From an uncultured Muribaculum sp. (GTDB lineage Bacteria; Bacteroidota; Bacteroidia; Bacteroidales; Muribaculaceae), in NCBI GenBank assembly GCA_910578835.1, contig CAJTSK010000015.1, positions 1-60,449 of the forward strand: a DNA stretch of 60,449 nucleotides, given 5' to 3'. Under the pieces are notes generated by a model that did no database searches, had not been told where the DNA came from, and saw only the letters and a list, made by a program, of their open reading frames with translations. Shown one piece after another: positions 7,501 through 15,926 of the stretch; position 1 is the first letter of the stretch, and each line of letters begins with the position of its first letter. The position numbers were made by a program, and so were the translations under genes.

Positions 7501-8463
7501 ATGAGAAATATCAGTGACCCGATTGAAGTGGTATGCAACGTAGACGACAAGTATGCCCGTCAGTGTGCCGTTATGTTTACGTCATTGCTGGAAAACAATC
7601 CCGACGACATGATTATAATCCATGTTGTCAACACTTATCTTATACAAGCCAACAGGGCGTTACTGACCGATATCGTGCAGCGGAAATATGGGTGCCGGAT
7701 TGTGTTTCACAAGGTTGATGACGAGGTGCTTAAAAGCTGCCCTGTGCGTAGGGGCGATTATGTGAGCGTCACCGCTTATCTGCGATGCTTTTTGCCGGCG
7801 ATACTTCCCACATCGGTCCATAAGGTGCTTTATCTTGATTCCGACCTTGTCGTGCTTGGCCCGTTGCGCGCGCTGTGGGACGTCGATCTCAACGACAAGG
7901 CGCTTGCCGCCGTGGAAGACAGTTCGAGCGGCAGCCCTGAGCCGCTTGTGCGTCTGCGCCTGCCCGACAATTATACCTATTTCAATTCAGGCGTGATGGT
8001 GATGAATCTTGACTACTGGCGTGAACACAATATATTGAAGAGGCTCATGCAGTATCTTGACGAATTCCATGACCGTATCAGGGAAAATGACCAGGACCTG
8101 TTGAATGTGTGTCTTTGGAAAAATCGTATATTGCTCCCCCTGCGCTGGAACATGCAGAGCGGATTTCTAAAACATCGTCCCGCATGTCGCCGCTACGCGC
8201 TTATGAAGTCGCGCGAAGAGGTGCGCCATACCATGATAGCCCATTTCGTCGGTAAGAAAAAGCCGTGGCACAACAATTGTGTCAATCCTTTTGCGCGGGA
8301 GTATGACCGCTATCTTGACATGACTGAATTTCCCGAACCTCGCCCGGTTAAGGCTACGGTAAGTCCTGTGTTTGAGATGTTCCACTCGTTTATGGCGACT
8401 CTCCGTATAGGCGGATATTACCGTCACCGCACAATGGAGTCATACGGCTTCTCCGCACGCTGA
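7501..8463 (+). CDS. family 8 glycosyltransferase (LPS-type)
   Basis: 320 residues. The N-terminus (IEVVCNVDDKYARQCAVMFTSLL) and the metal-binding DxD within YLDSDLVVLG (Asp113 and Asp115) define GT8 (GT-A fold, retaining). The family also shows YFNSGVMVMNLDYWR and NDQDLLN, both present here. GT8 enzymes add galactose or glucose from UDP-sugars to lipopolysaccharide cores or similar glycans. It is cytoplasmic, with no signal peptide. The gene stands between the CAT-like gene and the MATE gene and is probably transcribed from its own promoter at 7447-7454. The acceptor is unknown, but the glycan-assembly genes downstream (GT9, flippase, GT4) fit an envelope role. Confidence 0.87.
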   Translation: MRNISDPIEVVCNVDDKYARQCAVMFTSLLENNPDDMIIIHVVNTYLIQANRALLTDIVQRKYGCRIVFHKVDDEVLKSCPVRRGDYVSVTAYLRCFLPAILPTSVHKVLYLDSDLVVLGPLRALWDVDLNDKALAAVEDSSSGSPEPLVRLRLPDNYTYFNSGVMVMNLDYWREHNILKRLMQYLDEFHDRIRENDQDLLNVCLWKNRILLPLRWNMQSGFLKHRPACRRYALMKSREEVRHTMIAHFVGKKKPWHNNCVNPFAREYDRYLDMTEFPEPRPVKATVSPVFEMFHSFMATLRIGGYYRHRTMESYGFSAR

Positions 8464-8490
8464 CAACTATTGCCCGCGGTGTGTGCTGTA

Positions 8491-8521
8491 TTGGTTTTGT
8501 GGCGCTTTATGCGTAAATTTG
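8491..8521 (+). promoter_or_regulatory. promoter of the MATE gene, -7 box only 4 bp from ATG
   Basis: TTG at 8491-8493, a 20-bp spacer, then TAAATTTG at 8514-8521. The ATG follows after four bases (8526), so the transcript should start at or very near the start codon. Confidence 0.55.
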
Positions 8522-8525
8522 CGTC

Positions 8526-9869
8526 ATGAATGCTGTATTTGCAAAATATCGCGAAAATTATGCCGCAATAATAAAGCTGGGGTTGCCGATACTTGTCGGG
8601 CAGCTCGGCATGATTGTCGTGGCATTTGCCGACAATATCATGGTGGGACGCTATTCCACTGCCGCTCTTGCCTCGGCGTCGTTTGTAAACAATGTGTTTA
8701 ATGTCGCCACTTTTGCGGTGCTTGGATTTACCTACGGGCTTACACCGCTTATAGGCGCTCTGTTCAGTCAGAAACGCAGCGACACGATAGGCGGCATGAT
8801 ACGCAACGGCTTGTTGCTCAATCTGCTCTTTGCGCTCCTGGTCACTTTGGTGATGTGGGTGTTGTGGCTCAATGTCGACCGTCTCGGACAGCCCGGGGAG
8901 CTGTTGCCGCTCATTCGCCCCTATTATCTTATCGTGCTGGCGGGAATCGTGCCGGTGGCGATATTCAATGTGTTTGCACAGTGGCTTTTTGCCATCAACC
9001 GCACTGCATTGCCGATGTGGATTATCCTGTCGGCGAATGCCCTTAATATTTTCGGCAACTACTTGCTGATATATGGCAACTGGGGATTCCCCGAGCTTGG
9101 TCTTATCGGAGCCGGTTACAGTACGCTGATTTCAAGAGTGTTCTGTCCGGTGGTGGTGATTGCTATTTTCTTCACCGCCAAAAGATTCAGGGCTTATAAG
9201 GAGGGGTTGTGCCATTCTCGCATATCGTCGCGCGTACTCGGGCAGATTAACCGCACGTCTTGGCCTGTATCGATGCAGATGGCATTTGAGTCAGGCTCCT
9301 TTACCGTGGCGGCTGTGATGGCAGGCTGGCTGGGCGCGGTGAGTCTCGCCGCTTTCCAGATAATCGTGATTACAGGCACACTCGGTTTCTGTATCTATTA
9401 CAGCATGGGCTCTGCTGTGTCGGTGCTGGTGGCAAATGCCGCCGGACTCAATGACCGTACAGGCATGCGCCGCATCGCGTTTGCAGGCTATCATATCATC
9501 CTTACCCTCGCCACAATATCGTCGCTCGTGTTCATCTTTTTTGAGGAGCAGATGATTCATGCCTTTACCGAGGACCCTGCGGTGATAGCCGCTACGGTAA
9601 CCTTGATTGTGCCGCTGGTGGTGTATCAGCTTGGCGATGCCACGCAGATTACCTTTGCCAATGCGCTCCGTGGCACATCGCAGGTGATGCCCATGATATG
9701 GATTGCTTTCGTAAGCTACATGCTTTTCGGTATCCCGGCAACCTATATCTTCGCGTTTCCGCTGGGGCTTGGTACATACGGTATCATACTTAGCTTTTCG
9801 GTGAGCCTTTTTATTGCCGCCGGACTATTTCTCTACTTTTTTCTCCGCGCCACGCGTCGCGCCGGTTGA
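8526..9869 (+). CDS. MATE family multidrug/toxin efflux transporter
   Basis: 447 residues with about 12 hydrophobic membrane segments in two similar halves, as in NorM-type MATE pumps. The first segment carries LGLPILVGQLGMIVVAFADNIMVGRYST, the typical opening of the family. These inner-membrane antiporters export cationic compounds using Na+ or H+ gradients; the substrate cannot be told from sequence. The start at 8526 gives the natural N-terminus (MNAVFAKYRENYAAIIKLGLP). The -7 box lies only 4 bp upstream, suggesting a leaderless mRNA. It is a monocistronic gene on the plus strand. Confidence 0.9.
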   Translation: MNAVFAKYRENYAAIIKLGLPILVGQLGMIVVAFADNIMVGRYSTAALASASFVNNVFNVATFAVLGFTYGLTPLIGALFSQKRSDTIGGMIRNGLLLNLLFALLVTLVMWVLWLNVDRLGQPGELLPLIRPYYLIVLAGIVPVAIFNVFAQWLFAINRTALPMWIILSANALNIFGNYLLIYGNWGFPELGLIGAGYSTLISRVFCPVVVIAIFFTAKRFRAYKEGLCHSRISSRVLGQINRTSWPVSMQMAFESGSFTVAAVMAGWLGAVSLAAFQIIVITGTLGFCIYYSMGSAVSVLVANAAGLNDRTGMRRIAFAGYHIILTLATISSLVFIFFEEQMIHAFTEDPAVIAATVTLIVPLVVYQLGDATQITFANALRGTSQVMPMIWIAFVSYMLFGIPATYIFAFPLGLGTYGIILSFSVSLFIAAGLFLYFFLRATRRAG

Positions 9870-9951
9870 TTAATCTCGATGTTGTCGGCAGGGGTGGCAG
9901 GTAGCCAAGCAGATTTTAGCTTTTTCATGTGTGTCGCATGAAAATAATCGC

Positions 9952-9959
9952 TATCTTTG
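9952..9959 (+). promoter_or_regulatory. -7 box of the DUF4254-GT9-ruvB operon
   Basis: TATCTTTG, 31 bp before the DUF4254 start codon. Confidence 0.5.
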
Positions 9960-9990
9960 TCAAATAAGCAATAACTAAAATTAGATTACG

Positions 9991-10599
9991 ATGGACTTTG
10001 CCAACAACTGCTTCAAGATTTTTGAGGATACAACCAAGGAGTATCACCGTCATGACAATGTGGACGCCAAGGTGGAAAACCCCTTTGCGCCCGGAACAAT
10101 CGAACACACGCTTTTTGCAAAAAACTGGATTGATGCCGTGCAGTGGCATCTCGAAGATATAATACGCGACCCGAATATCGACCCGGTGGAGGCTCTCGCC
10201 CTGAAACGCCGTATCGACAAGTCCAATCAGGACCGTACCGACATGGTTGAGGAACTTGACACATATTTCCGCGAGAAATACAAGGATGTCAATGTGGCTG
10301 CCGATGCTACTATCAACACAGAGAGTCCGGCATGGGCGCTTGACCGTCTTTCTATCCTTGCCCTCAAGATTTACCATATGCAGGCTGAGGTAGACCGTAC
10401 CGACGCTACCGAGGAGCATCTTGCCAAGTGCCGCGGCAAGCTTGCTGTGCTGCTTGAACAGCGTGGCGACCTTACCACTGCTATCAGCCAGCTTCTTGAC
10501 GACATAGCTGCCGGAAAGAAATATATGAAGGTCTACAGGCAAATGAAGATGTACAACGACCCCGCCACCAATCCGGTGCTTTATGGCAATAAGCAGTAA
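9991..10599 (+). CDS. DUF4254 domain protein
   Basis: 202 residues, soluble, mostly helical and highly charged. The FAPGTIEHTLFAKNWIDAVQWHLEDIIRDP segment and later NQDRTDMVEELD match the DUF4254 family of Bacteroidetes. No catalytic residues are assigned for that family. Its 3' end overlaps the start of a GT9 heptosyltransferase-like gene by 17 bp. This tight coupling, which I recall as common in Bacteroidales, suggests a helper role in lipid A core or other envelope glycan synthesis. Confidence 0.82.
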   Translation: MDFANNCFKIFEDTTKEYHRHDNVDAKVENPFAPGTIEHTLFAKNWIDAVQWHLEDIIRDPNIDPVEALALKRRIDKSNQDRTDMVEELDTYFREKYKDVNVAADATINTESPAWALDRLSILALKIYHMQAEVDRTDATEEHLAKCRGKLAVLLEQRGDLTTAISQLLDDIAAGKKYMKVYRQMKMYNDPATNPVLYGNKQ

Positions 10600-11656
10600 A
10601 TCGCCTAAAAATTTACTTATTGCCCGGTTTTCGGCGCTCGGTGATGTGGCAATGACGATTCCGGTCGTCTATTCGGCATGTCGCTGCAACCCCGATACGC
10701 GCTTTATTTTTGTAACCAAGCCACATCAGACGGGGCTGTTTGTCAATCCTCCGGAAAATCTCGTGGTGGTAGGTATTGACGTGAATGATAAATACCGTTC
10801 GCCCGGTGATTTTTTAAGGCTGTTCAGGAAATTGCGCAAGGAATATGGCGTCGACGGATTTGCCGACCTTCACGGAGTGTTGCGCACATTCATGCTTGGC
10901 GTCGCGTGTACGCTGCATGGCGTAAAATGGCGCACAATACGCAAAGGACGCATGAACAAGCGCGCCCTCACCCGTCCGCGCAACAAAATCATGCTCCCGC
11001 TCCTGTCGTCGCGCGCCCGCTACCGCGAGGTGTTCTACGGCTTCGGCTATGTGCTTGAAGAAAAATTCAAGAGCATATACGGCGATGGCAAGGGTGACCC
11101 CGCGATGTTTGCCTCGATTACCGCGCCCAAAGGCGACGGCGAGAAATGGATAGGCATAGCCCCGTTTGCCAAGCATAAAGGCAAGATATATCCGGTCAGC
11201 CTTATGGAGAAGGTGGTCGCGGAGCTTTCGGCACAGCCCGATGTGAAGCTGTTCCTGTTTGGGGGCGGCGAGGAGGAGCGGAAGGTGCTTGCCGACTGGG
11301 CGTCGCGCTATCCCGACACAGTGAGTCTTGCCGATAAGAAACATGGCTTTGCTGTCGAGCTTGCCTTGTTGAGCCATCTCGACACGGTAGTGTCAATGGA
11401 CTCGGCAAACATGCATCTTGCATCGCTCGTCAATGTAAGGGTAGTAAGCATCTGGGGCGCGACCCATCCTTACTGTGGCTTCAAGGGGTTCAGACAGCGT
11501 GAGAAGGATATAGTGCAGCTCCCGATGACGTGTCGTCCATGCTCGGTATTTGGCAACAAGCCATGTAGCCGTGGCGACTACCACTGTCTTGCCGGAATAC
11601 CCCCGCAGATAATTGTAAACAAAGTCAATTCCATAGTCAACAAGAATAAATCGTGA
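10583..11656 (+). CDS. family 9 glycosyltransferase (heptosyltransferase-like)
   Basis: 357 residues with a two-domain GT-B layout. The N-terminal LLIARFSALGDVAMTIPVVYS is the ADP-heptose:LPS heptosyltransferase signature, and the C-terminal half carries FLFGGGEEER, then TVVSMDSANMHLASLVNVRVVSIWGATHP, the donor site of GT9. It probably adds heptose or a related sugar to the inner LPS core on the cytoplasmic face. It overlaps DUF4254 by 17 bp and shares the TGATG junction with ruvB, so the three genes form one operon. A Cys-rich C-terminal patch (TCRPCSVFGNKPCSRGDYHC) is notable and may bind metal. Confidence 0.88.
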   Translation: MAISSKSPKNLLIARFSALGDVAMTIPVVYSACRCNPDTRFIFVTKPHQTGLFVNPPENLVVVGIDVNDKYRSPGDFLRLFRKLRKEYGVDGFADLHGVLRTFMLGVACTLHGVKWRTIRKGRMNKRALTRPRNKIMLPLLSSRARYREVFYGFGYVLEEKFKSIYGDGKGDPAMFASITAPKGDGEKWIGIAPFAKHKGKIYPVSLMEKVVAELSAQPDVKLFLFGGGEEERKVLADWASRYPDTVSLADKKHGFAVELALLSHLDTVVSMDSANMHLASLVNVRVVSIWGATHPYCGFKGFRQREKDIVQLPMTCRPCSVFGNKPCSRGDYHCLAGIPPQIIVNKVNSIVNKNKS

Positions 11657-12684
11657 TGGAGGATGATTTTGATATAAGAGAGTCACGGCAAGGCAACGAC
11701 CGTGACCGTGATTTTGAAAAGGCGTTGCGACCGTCGGAATTTGACTCTTTCAGCGGACAGGAGAAAATAATCGAGAATCTCCGCGTTTTTGTCACGGCGG
11801 CAAAGATGAGAGGGGAGTCGCTTGACCATGTGCTGCTTCACGGCCCTCCGGGACTTGGCAAGACCACATTGTCGCAGATTGTCGCCAACGAACTGGGGGT
11901 GGGTATTAAGATTACCTCCGGTCCGGTGCTTGACAAGCCGGGCGACCTTGCCGGAATACTTACGTCGCTTGACGAAAATGATGTGTTGTTTATCGATGAG
12001 ATTCACCGTCTTAGTCCGGTGGTGGAGGAGTATCTCTACTCCGCGATGGAAGATTATCGCATCGACATCATGATTGACAAGGGTCCCGGCGCACGGTCGG
12101 TGCAGTTGTCATTGTCGCCATTCACGCTCATCGGTGCCACTACCCGCAGCGGACTGCTTACATCGCCGCTCCGCGCCAGGTTTGGCATAAACTTTCACCT
12201 CGAATATTATGACCATGAGGTGCTTGAACGGATTGTATTGCGCTCGGCACGCCTGCTCGACGTGAAATGTACCGGAGAGGCGGCGCGTGAGATTGCACTG
12301 CGTAGCCGCGGCACCCCGCGTATTGCCAACGCCCTGTTGCGACGTGTGCGCGATTTTGCAATGGTAAAAGGCTCGGGCGTGATTGACCCCGCCATAGCCC
12401 GCTATGCGCTTGAAGCACTCAATATCGACCGGTATGGTCTTGATGAGATTGACAATAAGATACTTACGACTATCATAACTAAATTTAAAGGAGGACCGGT
12501 GGGGCTTACTACCATCGCTACCGCGCTTGGCGAAGACCCGGGCACGATAGAGGAGGTTTATGAACCGTTTCTAATCAAGGAAGGTTTCTTGAAGCGCACG
12601 CCACGTGGTCGCGAGGTTACCGAGCTTGCCTATATTCATCTCGGACATGACCGTGACCTCACTACCGGGTCGCTCTTCGCTTAA
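11656..12684 (+). CDS. ruvB: Holliday junction branch-migration helicase RuvB
   Basis: 342 residues, normal for RuvB. In order: an N-terminal ALRPSEFDSFSGQ segment, Walker A GPPGLGKT at about 63-70, Walker B LFIDEIHRL, sensor 1 IGATTRSGLL, the arginine-finger region SPLRARFG, and a winged-helix C-terminus (FLKRTPRGREVTELAYIHLG). RuvB hexamers drive branch migration of Holliday junctions with RuvA; no ruvA is present here. I chose the ATG at 11656, which forms a TGATG overlap with the GT9 stop; a GTG one codon earlier is also possible. Copy 2 of the repeat element begins 14 bp after the stop. Confidence 0.96.
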   Translation: MEDDFDIRESRQGNDRDRDFEKALRPSEFDSFSGQEKIIENLRVFVTAAKMRGESLDHVLLHGPPGLGKTTLSQIVANELGVGIKITSGPVLDKPGDLAGILTSLDENDVLFIDEIHRLSPVVEEYLYSAMEDYRIDIMIDKGPGARSVQLSLSPFTLIGATTRSGLLTSPLRARFGINFHLEYYDHEVLERIVLRSARLLDVKCTGEAAREIALRSRGTPRIANALLRRVRDFAMVKGSGVIDPAIARYALEALNIDRYGLDEIDNKILTTIITKFKGGPVGLTTIATALGEDPGTIEEVYEPFLIKEGFLKRTPRGREVTELAYIHLGHDRDLTTGSLFA

Positions 12685-12697
12685 AAAAGCTCTATTA

Positions 12698-13045
12698 GAG
12701 CTTGTATAATAATAAATGTTGCTGTCAGGGTCGTATAGCTTGAGCGGATTTTCGACATGTGACGAAGGAGTGTACTTTATGTACATGACTGAGGAACAGG
12801 GCGAAAAGCGACCAAGATATACGAGACAAAAGGTAACTTTATAATCACTCATCCTCTTGACGGACTTTGAAACAAATGCAAAAATATACCAACGATATGA
12901 AACAAATTACCTCCCGTCGGTCATTCGCCGGCATCTTTCCGCCTGCTCTTCGGTCGTTATGGAATCCCATAGCTCCCTCATCACAAGCAAAAATCTGTTC
13001 GACGAATAACCGCCCTGACGGTAACATTTATTATTAAACAAGCTC
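12698..13045 (+). mobile_element. 348-bp MITE-like element, copy 2 (between ruvB and the flippase)
   Basis: Same length and orientation as copies 1 and 3. TTA lies immediately on both sides (12695-12697 and 13046-13048). The A at 13048 is also the first base of the flippase ATG, so the insertion hit the start codon of that gene and rebuilt it. The left terminal repeat carries two changes against copy 1 (offsets 8 and 25). The change at offset 25 gives a T facing G (12723 with 13020), a wobble pair on the plus-strand RNA. The internal hairpin at 12770-12786 also carries a wobble-compatible change. Confidence 0.8.
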
Positions 13046-13047
13046 TT

Positions 13048-14535
13048 ATGGCAGGTATAAAAAGTCTGGCAAAGGACACGGCTATATATGGTGTCAGCAG
13101 TATTGTGGGGCGATTTCTCAACTGGTGTCTCGTGCCGCTTTATACCATCAAGTTTCCCGCTGATGAGTATGGAGTGGTGACTTATATCTATGCAGTTGTG
13201 GCGCTTGCACTTATAGTGCTCACCTATGGTATGGAGACCGGTTTTTTCCGTTTCGCCAACCATGAGCGTTATTCCAACCCCGATGAGGTGTATTCCACTT
13301 CGCTCGTGTCGCTTGGAGTGTCTTCGACCCTGTTTTTTGCGCTCGTGCTGCTGTTTCTTAATCCTGTTGCCGATGCGCTGAACTGTGCCGGTCACGCCTC
13401 CTATATCTTCATGATGGCTCTTGCGGTGGCTGTTGATGCCTATACCTCGATTCCCTTCGCTTATCTGCGTTACAAGAAGCGTCCCGTGAGATTTGCCATG
13501 CTCAAGCTGGTAAACATAGGGCTCAACATCGGGCTTAATCTCTTCTTCATACTCCTGTGCCCGTGGCTTTGGGAGGTGATGCCCGACACTATCGCGTGGT
13601 TTTATCGCCCTGATTTCGGCATAGGATATATATTTCTTGCCAATCTCATATCGTCGGCGGCGATGCTGCTGTTGCTGCTCCCCGACATATTGTCGGTGCC
13701 GCTCTCTTTCAACGGCAGGCTGCTGCGTGAGATGCTCAAATATTCCTATCCGCTGCTCATACTCGGTATTGCCGGCATCATGAACCAGACTATCGGCACA
13801 ATATTGTATCCTCACCTTGTGGCTGACCATGCCGAGGCGATGTACGGGCTTGGTATCTACGGCGCCAACTATAAGATAGCTATTGTGATGGTGATGTTTA
13901 TTCAGGCGTTCCGCTTTGCCTATGAGCCGTTTATCTTCGCTCAAAACAAGGAGCGCGGAGGCGACAAGCTCAAGGCTTACAGCGACGCGATGAAATATTT
14001 CGTGATTTTCGCCCTGTTTATATTTCTGGGAGTGATGTATTATCTCGACATATTGAAATATTTCATCTCGCCAAAATATTTCGCCGGACTTAAGGTTGTG
14101 CCGATACTGATGCTTGCCGAACTGTTTTTCGGGGTGTTTTTCAACCTGTCGTTATGGTATAAGCTTACCGACAAGACGATATGGGGCATGTGGTTTTCGC
14201 TGCTCGGACTTGCCGTGACACTGCTGCTCAATATCCTCCTTGTGCCGCGTATCGGATATATGGGATGTGCCTGGGCGGCATTTGCCTGCTATGGCGTTAT
14301 GATGGTGACGAGCTATTTCATCGGCAGGGGGAAATATCCGATTGACTATGATGTGCCGCGTCTGCTCTTTTATTTTGTCATCGCGGGCGCGCTGTATGGA
14401 GTGTCGTTGCTGGTAGTGATACCGATTGAATGGTGTAATCTTCTGTTCCGCACACTTCTGCTGGGTGCCTACATGTGGATTGTGTGCCGTCACGAACATA
14501 TCAGCCCGAAGGATATAATAAAGCGTAAGATATGA
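13048..14535 (+). CDS. oligosaccharide/polysaccharide flippase (Wzx/MOP superfamily)
   Basis: 495 residues with about 14 hydrophobic segments, the pattern of polysaccharide biosynthesis flippases. The N-terminus MAGIKSLAKDTAIYGVSSI is the usual one for this Bacteroidales family, so the start at 13048 is well supported. It probably moves lipid-linked sugar units across the inner membrane. Its start codon abuts copy 2 of the repeat element, so the whole 5' untranslated region is now element DNA; without the insertion the ATG would lie 12 bp after the ruvB stop. The end overlaps the DUF389 gene by 4 bp (ATGA). Partner transferases GT9 and GT4 flank it. Confidence 0.88.
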   Translation: MAGIKSLAKDTAIYGVSSIVGRFLNWCLVPLYTIKFPADEYGVVTYIYAVVALALIVLTYGMETGFFRFANHERYSNPDEVYSTSLVSLGVSSTLFFALVLLFLNPVADALNCAGHASYIFMMALAVAVDAYTSIPFAYLRYKKRPVRFAMLKLVNIGLNIGLNLFFILLCPWLWEVMPDTIAWFYRPDFGIGYIFLANLISSAAMLLLLLPDILSVPLSFNGRLLREMLKYSYPLLILGIAGIMNQTIGTILYPHLVADHAEAMYGLGIYGANYKIAIVMVMFIQAFRFAYEPFIFAQNKERGGDKLKAYSDAMKYFVIFALFIFLGVMYYLDILKYFISPKYFAGLKVVPILMLAELFFGVFFNLSLWYKLTDKTIWGMWFSLLGLAVTLLLNILLVPRIGYMGCAWAAFACYGVMMVTSYFIGRGKYPIDYDVPRLLFYFVIAGALYGVSLLVVIPIEWCNLLFRTLLLGAYMWIVCRHEHISPKDIIKRKI

Positions 14536-15926
14536 AACATATTGACTTTGCGACATTTAAGACCAAGCTGTTTGGCTATTTTGACCTTAGCGATTTCCTT
14601 ATCCCGCAAGAGGAGGCTGAGGAGACGATACGCGAAGGTGTGTCGTTCAGGGGCATAAATATATTAATACTGATAGTCGCGATTTTTATCGCGTCGCTCG
14701 GATTGAATGTCAATTCGACGGCTGTAATTATCGGCGCCATGCTCATCTCGCCGCTAATGGGCCCGATTATAGGTCTGGGGCTTGCGGTGGGTATCCATGA
14801 TTTCGAACTGATGAAACGCTCGTTTCGCAATCTCTTCATGGCTACCGTATTCAGTGTCGCCACGTCATGCCTTTTCTTCCTGATTTCGCCTGTGAGTGAG
14901 TCGCATAGCGAGCTTCTTGCGCGTACGTCGCCGACGATTTACGATGTGTTTATCGGCTTTTTCGGCGGTGCGGCAGGTATTCTCGCGATAGGTAGCAAGA
15001 TGAAGGGCAATGTGATACCGGGTGTGGCTATCGCCACGGCGCTTATGCCGCCGCTCTGTACGGTAGGTTACGGACTTGCCAATCTGCAGCCCGCTTATTT
15101 TTTCGGCGCGCTCTATCTCTTTTTTATAAACTCGGTGTTTATCGCCTGTGCCACTACTGTCGGCGTGAAGCTGATGAAGTATCATGTGAAAGACTTCTCC
15201 AATCCCGGCAGGGCAAAGAAGGTGAGAAACCTGGTCTATACCATAGCCATACTCACGATGATACCGGCTGCATTCATGACCTACACCATGTATCGTGAAA
15301 GTACATTTGTGTCCAATTGCAACCGCTTTGTCGACAAGGAGTTTGTATTTGACGGGACGCAAGTGCTCAATTATAAGCCGGTGATGAAAAAGGGTGACGG
15401 CACTCTTACGGTGACGCTTGTAGGCAAGATGATTCCACAAGATTCGCTGCTGATAGCGATGACCGACAAATTGCCCGACTATCACCTCGGCGGCACACGC
15501 CTTAACATCGTCCAGGGCGATACCGGGGCAGGCGCTTTTGACGTGAAACAAGCCACTTCGTCAATGCTCCGCGACATGTATCAGGTCACCCAGGCTACTA
15601 TCTCGCGGCAGCAGGATGTGATTGACTCGCTTAAGATGCAAAATGCGCTTATTTCGCGAAATGACTCTATGGGTGCAATCATATCGCCGGAGATAAAGGT
15701 GCTTTTCCCGCAGGTAAGGGACATAGCCGTGACGCGAGGTATCGTGAGCGAGATTGATACTCATCGCCTTGATACGCTGAATCTGGTGCTCGTCAACTAC
15801 AGCAGTAGCATGGGCGCGGCGCAAGCCCGCAAATTCAAGGAATATCTGGAAGCGCGTCTTGATATGCGCCCGATTACCATAGTGGCAAGCAATGCCGTAC
15901 ACCCTGAAGCCGAAGTCAAAAAATGA
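14532..15926 (+). CDS. DUF389 family membrane protein
   Basis: 464 residues. The first half holds about six membrane segments with the DUF389 hallmark STAVIIGAMLISPLMGPIIGLGLA and a second conserved stretch GSKMKGNVIPGVAIATALMPPLC. The second half is a soluble region of about 200 residues (from about 255), probably periplasmic or cytoplasmic, with no motif I can name. The transport function of DUF389 is unproven. Both ends overlap neighbours by 4 bp (ATGA), so it is translationally coupled between a flippase and a glycosyltransferase and may serve the same envelope pathway. Confidence 0.85.
   Translation: MKHIDFATFKTKLFGYFDLSDFLIPQEEAEETIREGVSFRGINILILIVAIFIASLGLNVNSTAVIIGAMLISPLMGPIIGLGLAVGIHDFELMKRSFRNLFMATVFSVATSCLFFLISPVSESHSELLARTSPTIYDVFIGFFGGAAGILAIGSKMKGNVIPGVAIATALMPPLCTVGYGLANLQPAYFFGALYLFFINSVFIACATTVGVKLMKYHVKDFSNPGRAKKVRNLVYTIAILTMIPAAFMTYTMYRESTFVSNCNRFVDKEFVFDGTQVLNYKPVMKKGDGTLTVTLVGKMIPQDSLLIAMTDKLPDYHLGGTRLNIVQGDTGAGAFDVKQATSSMLRDMYQVTQATISRQQDVIDSLKMQNALISRNDSMGAIISPEIKVLFPQVRDIAVTRGIVSEIDTHRLDTLNLVLVNYSSSMGAAQARKFKEYLEARLDMRPITIVASNAVHPEAEVKK

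Noticed and set aside
12907..13944. Long open frame on the minus strand covering the repeat and the flippase gene
   Set aside because: It is antisense to a well-supported membrane protein and has a low-complexity His/Arg-rich composition.
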